A stretch of DNA of 6,389 nt from Acidobacteriota bacterium (GTDB lineage: Bacteria > Acidobacteriota > Blastocatellia > RBC074): contig JABFSD010000930.1 in the NCBI GenBank assembly GCA_013140935.1, forward strand, positions 1 through 6,389, in the 5' to 3' direction. The notes beneath the pieces are model-generated. The model saw nothing but the letters and a program-made list of their open reading frames with translations, did no database searches and was not told where the DNA came from. Numbering within the stretch: the stretch's first letter is position 1; every line of letters starts with the position of its first letter. Shown piece after piece: positions 1 through 5,225 of this stretch. A program made the translations under genes and the position numbers.

Positions 1-743
1 TCGCAATATCTTACGAGTTGAATTCGCGTGTCGCACTGAAAGCCGCAGCCTATCGGGCGTTTCGCGCGCCGACGTTGAATGAGCTTTACCGTTCGTTTCG
101 CGTCGGCGATACGTTGACCAATGCGAATGCCAACTTAATTGCTGAACGTTTATCAGGTGGCGAAGTGGGCGCGAGTTTCAGTTTCACGCGCAACTGGAAC
201 GCGCGACTGACAGGCTTTTTCACCGAAACCGTGAATCCGATTGCAAACTTCACGTTGTCGGCGACGCCTACGTTGATTACGCGCGAACGGCGCAACCTGG
301 GGCGTACTCGTTCGACGGGTCTTGAGGTTGAGAGCGAAGTTACGCTCGCGCCGCACTGGCAAATTACGACGGGCTATTTGTATGTCGCCGCAACCGTCTT
401 GAAAGCGCCGCAGGACGCACGCTTGATTGGACTCGACATTCCCCAGGTGCCGCGCCACCAGTTCACGTTGCAAACTGCCTACAACCATCCGCGTTGGCTG
501 AACGCCGCGCTTCAGTTTCGCGCCGTCGCTCGCCAATTCGATGACGATCAAAACCTGTTGCCGTTGGGCAGCTTTGCGGTGATTGACGCTACCGTATCGC
601 GGCGGTTGGGGCGCTGGGTCGAAGCCTTTGTCGCCGTACAGAATCTGGCGAATGAAAAGTTTATTGTGGCGCGTACGCCGTTGGAAAATTTCGGCATGCC
701 GCGTATGTTGCGCGGCGGCTTGCGATTGCGATTGGAGCGATAG
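1..743 (+). CDS. TonB-dependent outer-membrane receptor, C-terminal fragment (5' end outside window)
   Basis: The reading frame is open from the first bases (complete codons from position 3) to the TAG at 741-743, giving 246 visible residues, so the N-terminal plug domain and most of the barrel lie upstream. A TTG at 18 is only an internal codon, not a start. Fragment residues 20-29 read FRAPTLNELY, a very typical TonB-receptor barrel motif. Next come alternating aromatic/polar strands such as NWNARLTGFFTETVNPI and HWQITTGYLYVAATVL. Near the end, AFVAVQNLANEKFIVARTP and GMPRMLRGGLRLRLER match the family's closing strands ('vqNl.de.y' and 'PR...gv.l.l'). Such receptors import siderophores, cobalamin or other large ligands across the outer membrane using TonB-ExbB-ExbD energy; the ligand cannot be told from this part. 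One oddity is that the last residue is Arg rather than the usual terminal aromatic of barrel proteins. The acylase gene follows 54 nt downstream on the same strand. The family call is secure; the substrate is unknown. Confidence 0.9.
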   Translation, partial: AISYELNSRVALKAAAYRAFRAPTLNELYRSFRVGDTLTNANANLIAERLSGGEVGASFSFTRNWNARLTGFFTETVNPIANFTLSATPTLITRERRNLGRTRSTGLEVESEVTLAPHWQITTGYLYVAATVLKAPQDARLIGLDIPQVPRHQFTLQTAYNHPRWLNAALQFRAVARQFDDDQNLLPLGSFAVIDATVSRRLGRWVEAFVAVQNLANEKFIVARTPLENFGMPRMLRGGLRLRLER

Positions 744-754
744 ACGCATTGACC

Positions 755-781
755 GTGGCACAAGATGGCATCTTGTGCCAC
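755..781. repeat. Perfect 12-bp hairpin between receptor and acylase genes
   Basis: Positions 755-766 (GTGGCACAAGAT) are the exact reverse complement of 770-781, with a 3-nt GGC loop. The hairpin starts 12 nt after the receptor stop and ends 4 nt before the Shine-Dalgarno-like AGAGGA of the acylase. No T-tract follows, so it is not a normal intrinsic terminator. It could be a REP-like repeated palindrome, an mRNA-stability element separating the expression of two operon genes, or an operator. Its core CAAGATG also occurs in the hairpin at 5169-5185. The structure is seen directly; the role is open. Confidence 0.8.
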
Positions 782-784
782 AAC

Positions 785-790
785 AGAGGA
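785..790 (+). promoter_or_regulatory. Ribosome binding site setting the acylase start
   Basis: AGAGGA lies 7 nt before the ATG at 798. It supports that start over the in-frame ATG at 765, which falls inside the hairpin loop-side arm, has no such site, and would place 11 unrelated residues before a good signal peptide. Confidence 0.65.
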
Positions 791-797
791 ACCGACT

Positions 798-3140
798 ATG
801 AAAAGAACCAGCTTGATGATGATCTGTGCGCTCGCCTTGAGCGCGTTGTTTTATTCGCACCACACCACGGCAAAAGACGCTGTGAAAAAGACGAAGACGT
901 TGCCGCTCGACAAGGTTGCTCAATCGGTAACGATCTATCGTGACACGTGGGGCGTGCCGCACGTTTACGGCCCGACCGATTACAGCGTGATGTTCGGCTT
1001 CATTTACGCGCAATGCGAAGACAATTTCTGGCAGGTCGAAGACAGCTATATTCAATCGTTGGGACGCGCGGCGGAAGTTTATGGCGAAAAACATTTGGTG
1101 GACGACCTGACGAATCGCGCGCTCGAAATCACGCGGCTCTCGCAGGAGGAATACGCCAAACTCGGCCCTGCGATGAAAGAGGCCTGTCAGGCCACGGCGG
1201 ATGGCTATAACTATTACGTCGCCAAAAATCCGCAAGCCAAGCCGCGCCTGCTCACGCAACTCGAACCCTGGCACGTCATCGCGTTCGGACGTTTCGCGCA
1301 ATATCAGCTGTTTATTTACAAGCGCGAAAAAATCAAAGACAGCGAAACGATGGCCGCGATCACTGAAGTCGGCGCGAAGAACGCTTTTTTAGACAGAGAG
1401 ACAGAGAGACGGAGAGACAGAGAGACCGCGAAAAATGAGTTAGCGAATGTCTCTCCTTCTCTCCCTCTCTCTGTCTTTCCGTCTCAAGGCGAAGACATCT
1501 GGCAAGCCGGACTGATCGGTTCCAACACGTGGGCGGCGTCGGCGAAGAAAAGTGCGAGCGGACATCCGTTGTTGTTCATCAATCCGCATCAACCCTTCTT
1601 TGGGCCGGGACAATGGATCGAAGGCCACATCAACAGCGCAACGGGCTGGCATATGTCGGGCGCTTCGTTTCCCGGTTCGCCGTTTCCAACCGTAGGCCAC
1701 AACGACACTTTGGGTTGGAGCCACACCGTCAACGCGCCGGACGTAATTGATTTGTGGACGGAGAAATTCGACGACGCCAAGAATCCGATGAATTACAAAT
1801 ACGGCACGGGCTATCTCACCGCCAAGCAATGGGTAAGCAAGGTAGCGATTAAGACAGACGCGGGCGTGGTGAATAAAACCTTCGAGTTCCGCAAGACGCA
1901 TCACGGCCCCATCGTAGCCATTCGTGACGGCAAGCCACTCACTGTCAAGATGGCGATGTTTGAAGAAGGCGGCGGACTCGAACAACGCTTCATGATGGGG
2001 CGCGCGAAAAATCTGGCTGAATTCAAAGCCGCGATGGCGCGCACCGCCGTGCCGATGTTCAACACGATGTATGCCGACCAGGCCGGTAACATCTGGTATT
2101 GCTATTACGGCGCAGTGCCGCGCCGCGATACGCGCTTTGATTGGACGAAGCCGCTCGACGGTAGCGATCCGACGGCGGAATGGAAGGGCTATCACAAGCT
2201 CGACGAATTGCCGCAGGTGCTGAACCCCGCAACCGGCTGGGCACAAAATTGCAACGCCACGCCGTTTCTCGCTACAGCCGAAGGCAGCGCGGATAATCCG
2301 GCGGAAGCGAAATTTCCCAAGTACATGGTTACTGAGCCTGACAATTCGCGTTCGCGGATGTCGCGCGTCGTATTGAGCGAAAAAGAAAAGTTCAGCTTTG
2401 AAGACTGGGCGACAGCGGCTTTCGACAACCGTTGTATCGAAGCCCAAACGCTCGTGCCCCTACTCTCCGCCGAATGGGACAAGCTCAATGCGGCCAATCC
2501 CACGCAAGCCGCCAAAACCGCTGAAGCCATCCAAATCATCAAAGCGTGGAATCAACGCGCCGACCTTGACGCCGTAGGCATGTCGCTCTTTACGATGTGG
2601 GCTTACGCACGCATGCAACCGCAAGCCAAGCAGATGACCAAAGCATTGCCGTTCCCTGAAACAGCCATCCTGAGTTACGTGCTGGATGAGTTCACAAAAA
2701 AAGTCGGCACGTGGAAAGTCGCCTGGGGTGAAATCTCACGGCTGCAACGCATTCACACCAGCGGCGCGCTCGAACGTTTCGACGACGACAAACCCAGCTT
2801 GCCCGTACCGGGCGGACCGGGCGAATACGTCGGCATCATTTTTAATTTTTACACGCCATTCGATACGCCGATTGCGAAAGGGTTGAAACGCCACTATGGC
2901 CAGGTCGGACACTCGTTTGTGAGCGTGGTCGAGTTCGGGCCGAAGCTGCAGGCGCGTTCGCTCATCCAATTCGGCCAACGCCACGACCCGGCTTCAAAGC
3001 ACTGGTTCGATCAAGGCGAGCTTTACGCCAAGCGGCAATTCAAACCTGCGTGGTATCGGTTGGAAGAGATCAAAGCCAATCTCGAAGCGGCTTATCATCC
3101 GGGCGAAGCGACGGCGATGAAGATGGTCGTAGGCAAATAG
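798..3140 (+). CDS. Exported penicillin-amidase-family acylase precursor (PvdQ/AHL-acylase-like Ntn hydrolase)
   Basis: This encodes a 780-residue precursor of a periplasmic heterodimeric amide hydrolase (penicillin amidase family). Such enzymes cut acyl side chains from amides such as N-acyl-homoserine lactones, acylated siderophore precursors or beta-lactams. Residues 1-25 form a signal peptide (MKR, hydrophobic core, likely cut after TTA). The alpha part follows, with [15 protein letters not shown] at 44-58 and [16 protein letters not shown] after it. The beta part should start at Ser242 in GSNTW, the self-cleavage site and nucleophile. Counting Ser as beta-1, His is at beta-23 (INPH) and Val at beta-70 (SHTV), the same numbers as the PvdQ active site. 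Asn at beta-243 (AQNCNATPF) is the likely oxyanion-hole residue. The C-terminal part has [15 protein letters not shown] and [19 protein letters not shown], typical of the family. Length and motifs indicate a complete gene. Residues about 198-230 are a repeat-derived insertion (separate entry). The true substrate is not predictable from sequence alone. Confidence 0.93.
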   Translation: MKRTSLMMICALALSALFYSHHTTAKDAVKKTKTLPLDKVAQSVTIYRDTWGVPHVYGPTDYSVMFGFIYAQCEDNFWQVEDSYIQSLGRAAEVYGEKHLVDDLTNRALEITRLSQEEYAKLGPAMKEACQATADGYNYYVAKNPQAKPRLLTQLEPWHVIAFGRFAQYQLFIYKREKIKDSETMAAITEVGAKNAFLDRETERRRDRETAKNELANVSPSLPLSVFPSQGEDIWQAGLIGSNTWAASAKKSASGHPLLFINPHQPFFGPGQWIEGHINSATGWHMSGASFPGSPFPTVGHNDTLGWSHTVNAPDVIDLWTEKFDDAKNPMNYKYGTGYLTAKQWVSKVAIKTDAGVVNKTFEFRKTHHGPIVAIRDGKPLTVKMAMFEEGGGLEQRFMMGRAKNLAEFKAAMARTAVPMFNTMYADQAGNIWYCYYGAVPRRDTRFDWTKPLDGSDPTAEWKGYHKLDELPQVLNPATGWAQNCNATPFLATAEGSADNPAEAKFPKYMVTEPDNSRSRMSRVVLSEKEKFSFEDWATAAFDNRCIEAQTLVPLLSAEWDKLNAANPTQAAKTAEAIQIIKAWNQRADLDAVGMSLFTMWAYARMQPQAKQMTKALPFPETAILSYVLDEFTKKVGTWKVAWGEISRLQRIHTSGALERFDDDKPSLPVPGGPGEYVGIIFNFYTPFDTPIAKGLKRHYGQVGHSFVSVVEFGPKLQARSLIQFGQRHDPASKHWFDQGELYAKRQFKPAWYRLEEIKANLEAAYHPGEATAMKMVVGK
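1391..1484 (+). repeat. In-frame palindromic element of 8-nt units inside the acylase gene
   Basis: Left arm 1391-1426 is four and a half copies of AGACAGAG (one copy AGACGGAG). Right arm 1449-1484 is the complementary pyrimidine version, also four and a half 8-nt units (CTCCTTCT, CTCCCTCT, CTCTGTCT, TTCCGTCT after GTCT). Folded, 31 of 36 positions pair around a 22-nt loop (1427-1448). It is translated as a charged stretch ([12 protein letters not shown], residues 199-210), the loop AKNELAN, then a Ser/Pro/Leu stretch ([12 protein letters not shown]). The purine arm contains no T, so it cannot hold a stop codon in any frame. The loop has TGA at 1436 and TAG at 1441 in the two other frames, so only the acylase frame reads through. 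The sequence is low-complexity and unlike the flanking gene. It sits 11 codons before the catalytic serine, in the alpha-beta linker. Its resemblance to the coding-region palindromes of Rickettsia is by analogy only. Confidence 0.85.
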
Positions 3141-3183
3141 CTGAAGCCTGTGCCGGCAAGTTTCGTGTGAGTCCAAAAGTACA

Positions 3184-3285
3184 TAACAGTTTTTCTTGAA
3201 AAGAAAATGTGGGAAAGGAAAATAACCCCCTGTGGTTGTTGCTTATTTTCTTTTCCCGCATTTTCCTTTCTGAGAAAAACTGTTA
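3184..3285 (+). repeat. Long AT-rich hairpin downstream of the acylase gene
   Basis: Left arm 3184-3225 and right arm 3243-3285 are inverted copies beginning TAACAGTTTTTCT and ending ACTGTTA on the other side. They match at 37 of 43 aligned positions, with one gap. Four of the five mismatches would be G-U pairs in plus-strand RNA; only one is a true mismatch (A-C). The stem continues into the loop through AACC/GGTT (3224-3227 and 3234-3237). It starts 43 nt after the acylase stop. It could be a strong 3'-end structure of the acylase mRNA or a non-autonomous mobile palindrome. No clean T-tract follows it, so it is not a textbook intrinsic terminator. Confidence 0.82.
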
Positions 3286-3728
3286 GCTGGCGGAACTCCC
3301 TGTGGCTTTCTTGTATGAGTTTTTTGCACCTTTTGAACCACGCATAGGATTGCATTTGCTCGAAAAAGTGAAAATCCCAACACGCTAAACGAGCTTCGCT
3401 AGTCACATTAAAAACGCCATCCGTTATTCAGCCTGTGCTAGCATACGCACCACTTTCCACTAACAATTTAGTTCCCCATTTCAAGGCATTGCGACTCAAA
3501 TATTTTTTTGGAGTTGCGTGAGTTGAAGACTCTCCTGCCGGTGTAAACATCTGTCCGGGCTTACGATCAACCCTCACTATCAGGTTCGGACACTGTGGGT
3601 TTGGTGCCTTACATCCCCTCACACCTGTTGTTGAAATTCACCCTTTTCCTAAGCTCGCGTTTTGGCGCGGCTTGGTAACTTAACTGAAACCCATTCGTCC
3701 GCCGAATTCTGTAGGTGTGATGAGTGGG

Positions 3729-3734
3729 AAGGAG
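3729..3734 (+). promoter_or_regulatory. Strong ribosome binding site for the secreted-protein gene
   Basis: AAGGAG lies 7 nt before the ATG at 3742. This selects ATG 3742 over the in-frame GTG at 3724, which would itself overlap the ribosome binding site. Confidence 0.75.
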
Positions 3735-3741
3735 TTTAGAA

Positions 3742-4635
3742 ATGAAACGATTGCCCTATTCGCCCTTTCTGGCCCTGGCGTTGACCCTTTGTGGCAGCTT
3801 CGCCGCTCTGGCCCAAGACCCAAATGACCTCAAACCCGGCAGTGTGCTGTTCTTTAACCGCTACACCAGCGACGGCGCGCAACCGGATCGTGAAGACACC
3901 CAAATCAACCTGACCAACACGCACACTACTCAATCGGTGACGTTACATCTGTTTGCCGTCGAAGGCAGTTCATGCACCGTCGCCGACAGCTTCCTGAGTT
4001 TGACCCCGAATCAAACGGCGCAGTTTTTCACCAGCGATTTCGATCCGGGTGTACAAGGTTATCTGATGGCCGTCGCTTATTCAGGTTATGCGCCGCGGCA
4101 ATTCAACTATTTGCTCGGGACGGCTTACGTCTGGCAGGCCGACGGCAAGCAGGCCGATTTGCCGGCGCTGGCCGTGCAAAAGCTGAATACGGTGGTTAAC
4201 GGCGGCTATGACGGGATGGTCAGTTTGAATTTCGACGGCGTTAATTACGGACGTTTGCCGAGCACAGTGGCGCTCTCCAGTTTTAACAGCCAGGTTACCG
4301 ATCAGACCTGTGTGTATCTCTATTCCCCCAGCAATATGGTCATTGGCAACGGTGCGCAATTCAGTGTCTTTACGCTGGTATACAACGATAGAGAAGCCGC
4401 CAATTCGACTAGCGCGACTGTGCGCTGCTACACCGAAATCAAGTTAAGCAGCTTGCGCGTACTCGGAACGATTAACGGCTTCATCCCGGCTGGCTCGACC
4501 GGTTGGATGAAGATGAGTGCGAGCCGTGCGCTGTTGGGTGCCAGCCTGAGCAAGAACAGTCAATTCGCAGGGGGACGCAATCTGAGTTGTCTGGCCTTGC
4601 TCCCGAGTTGGACGATTGTCGTGCCGGGCTTCTAA
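3742..4635 (+). CDS. Secreted protein of unknown function
   Basis: The product has 297 residues. Residues 1-24 are a clear signal peptide (MKR start, core FLALALTLCGSFAA, cleavage after ALA before QDPND), so the protein is exported to the periplasm or outside. The mature part starts with GSVLFFNRYTSDGAQPDRED and is rich in beta-type, Asn/Thr/Ser-rich segments: TQINLTNTHTTQSVTLHLFA, then SSCTVADSFLSLTPNQTAQFF and DPGVQGYLMAVAY. The TQINLTNT-to-VTLHLF pattern resembles an immunoglobulin-like or lamin-tail-like beta sandwich. Cysteines (in SSCTV, DQTCVY, VRCYTE, LSCLAL) could form disulfides. There are no membrane helices after the signal and no sorting anchor or catalytic motif that I recognise. 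I recall similar uncharacterised proteins in Acidobacteriota genomes, which cannot be verified here. It looks like a single-gene unit: a long gap before it and its own terminator 24 nt after the stop. Being a gene is secure; function is unknown. Confidence 0.85.
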   Translation: MKRLPYSPFLALALTLCGSFAALAQDPNDLKPGSVLFFNRYTSDGAQPDREDTQINLTNTHTTQSVTLHLFAVEGSSCTVADSFLSLTPNQTAQFFTSDFDPGVQGYLMAVAYSGYAPRQFNYLLGTAYVWQADGKQADLPALAVQKLNTVVNGGYDGMVSLNFDGVNYGRLPSTVALSSFNSQVTDQTCVYLYSPSNMVIGNGAQFSVFTLVYNDREAANSTSATVRCYTEIKLSSLRVLGTINGFIPAGSTGWMKMSASRALLGASLSKNSQFAGGRNLSCLALLPSWTIVVPGF

Positions 4636-4659
4636 ATTGGTTGAGCCGGAATTCCGTGC

Positions 4660-4707
4660 AAAGCCGCAAAAGAGTTGATTCCCTCAGACTGTTTTGCGGC
4701 TTTTTTT
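4660..4707 (+). terminator. Intrinsic (Rho-independent) terminator after the secreted-protein gene
   Basis: AAAGCCGCAAAA (4660-4671) pairs perfectly over 12 bp with TTTTGCGGCTTT (4692-4703) around a 20-nt loop, and a run of seven T follows the GC part (4701-4707). It ends only 20 nt before the ridA ATG at 4728, so ridA needs either read-through past it or a promoter within the 92-nt gap. Confidence 0.88.
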
Positions 4708-4727
4708 GCGAAGGCAGGAAAATAACA

Positions 4728-5108
4728 ATGATGCAAAAAGTATTCACTCCCAACGCGCCCGCGCCTGGCGGACATTACTCGCAAGCGACGATTCACAACG
4801 GTTTGGTCTTTGTTGCCGGACAGTTGCCCTTCAAATTGGGCGCGACGGAACACGTCATCGGCCCCATCGAAGAACAGGCCGAACAAGCCTTGAGCAACTT
4901 ACGCGAAATCCTGCTGGCGGCAGGCAGCGATATGGATCATCTGCTGAAGGTGACAATTTATATTTCGGATATGGCGCTGTGGGGCCGAGTGAATGCGTTG
5001 TATACGCGCGTGCTGGGTGAACACAAACCGGCGCGGGCGATGGTGCCGTGCAACCTGTTGCATTACGGCTATCAAATCGAGATCGAAGCGATTGCGGCAG
5101 TGAAATAG
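4728..5108 (+). CDS. ridA: RidA/YjgF/UK114-family enamine/imine deaminase
   Basis: The product has 126 residues, the normal family size. RidA proteins are cytosolic homotrimers that hydrolyse reactive 2-aminoacrylate and other enamine/imine intermediates released by PLP enzymes, protecting the cell from damage. Visible motifs in order: GGHYSQATIHNGLVFVAGQLP (residues 14-34, here with its conserved Tyr-Ser-Gln and Ala-Gly-Gln), EEQAEQALSNLREILLAAGS, LLKVTIYISDM, and the signature HKPARAMVP then QIEIEAIAAVK. Arg103 and Glu118 align with E. coli RidA Arg105 and Glu120, the substrate-binding Arg and active-site Glu. The position of E. coli Cys107 is Met105 here. ATG 4728 is chosen because AGGA at 4716-4719 is 8 nt upstream; ATG 4731 is an alternative. 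The frame continues upstream to 4503, but that part overlaps the previous gene and its terminator and is not coding. Other RidA subfamilies (Rid1-7) cannot be excluded. Confidence 0.9.
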   Translation: MMQKVFTPNAPAPGGHYSQATIHNGLVFVAGQLPFKLGATEHVIGPIEEQAEQALSNLREILLAAGSDMDHLLKVTIYISDMALWGRVNALYTRVLGEHKPARAMVPCNLLHYGYQIEIEAIAAVK

Positions 5109-5110
5109 CG

Positions 5111-5217
5111 GGTGCGCCAGCGTCCTCGTTGGCAAGTCGGATCGCCAGCGTCTCGCTGGCTTGATCGGGCGAGCAAGATGCTCGCGATCCGACTTGCCAG
5201 CGGGACGCTGGCGCACC
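5111..5217. repeat. Nested palindrome with two internal hairpins between convergent genes
   Basis: The outer stem pairs 5111-5125 with 5203-5217 (15 bp, perfect). After a small bulge, the second stem pairs 5130-5145 with 5184-5199 (16 bp, perfect). Inside lie two short hairpins: GCCAGCG/CGCTGGC at 5144-5150 and 5154-5160 with a 3-nt loop, and GCGAGCA/TGCTCGC at 5169-5175 and 5179-5185 with a 3-nt loop. The inner hairpins overlap the end of the second stem by one or two bases, so they compete slightly at the junction. The whole resembles a cloverleaf or cruciform and is likely a dispersed repeat family member. It starts 2 nt after the ridA stop. Confidence 0.87.
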
Positions 5218-5225
5218 TTTTTTTT
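5184..5225 (+). terminator. Probable terminator of ridA formed by the nested palindrome and its T-tract
   Basis: The closing arm of the palindrome ends at 5217 and is followed at once by eight T (5218-5225), fitting intrinsic termination of plus-strand ridA transcription. The entry covers the 3' half; the 5' half of the stem is 5111-5145. The T-tract overlaps the TAA stop of the minus-strand gene. On the minus strand the palindrome is not followed by a T-tract, so at best it blocks polymerase structurally there. Confidence 0.68.

Larger units (their letters stand above)
3141..3741. other. 601-nt intergenic gap, AT-richer than flanking genes
   Basis: Between the acylase stop and the secreted-protein start there is no ORF with convincing protein character; those present are 60-100 codons long and resemble nothing I know. 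The first part holds the hairpin 3184-3285. The octamer CCCTGTGG occurs in its loop (3228-3235) and again at 3298-3305. From 3286 to about 3720 the composition is clearly AT-richer than the genes, with runs such as the T-tract near 3502-3508. A weak stem TGTCCG/CGGACA occurs at 3552-3557 and 3587-3592, and TCACACCT (3619-3626) is complementary to AGGTGTGA (3713-3720). The promoter for the downstream gene must lie here, but I cannot place -35/-10 boxes with confidence. A degraded gene, mobile-element remnant or small RNA is possible. Confidence 0.6.

Noticed and set aside
765..797. ATG at 765 as the acylase start
   Set aside because: It lies inside the hairpin with no ribosome binding site and would bury the signal peptide behind 11 residues; ATG 798 has both features.
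153..1301. Long minus-strand ORF (382 codons)
   Set aside because: It spans antisense to both the receptor and the acylase, is Arg/His-rich with no recognisable motif, and is explained by codon bias of the real genes.
1391..1484. CRISPR-like or microsatellite-only explanation for the repeat
   Set aside because: There are no spacers, and the arms are inverted rather than simply tandem, so a plain microsatellite does not explain the complementary second arm.
1374..1495. GCGAAGA direct repeat (1374-1380 and 1489-1495) as a target-site duplication of the in-gene element
   Set aside because: The implied insertion of 115 nt is not a multiple of three, and the 7-mer does not abut the arms, so coincidence is more likely.
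1440..2447. Long minus-strand ORF (335 codons)
   Set aside because: Lies wholly antisense to the acylase, whose motifs are intact; the composition is typical of a shadow frame.
3428..3622. Small minus-strand ORF in the gap (64 codons)
   Set aside because: No ribosome binding site or recognisable protein pattern; lies in AT-richer spacer.
4503..4727. N-terminal extension of the ridA frame
   Set aside because: It overlaps the secreted-protein gene in another frame and reads through the terminator; RidA homology starts at 4728.
5111..5217. Cloverleaf-like fold as a tRNA gene
   Set aside because: Too long, with no T-arm consensus, anticodon arm or CCA end; the stems are far longer than tRNA stems.
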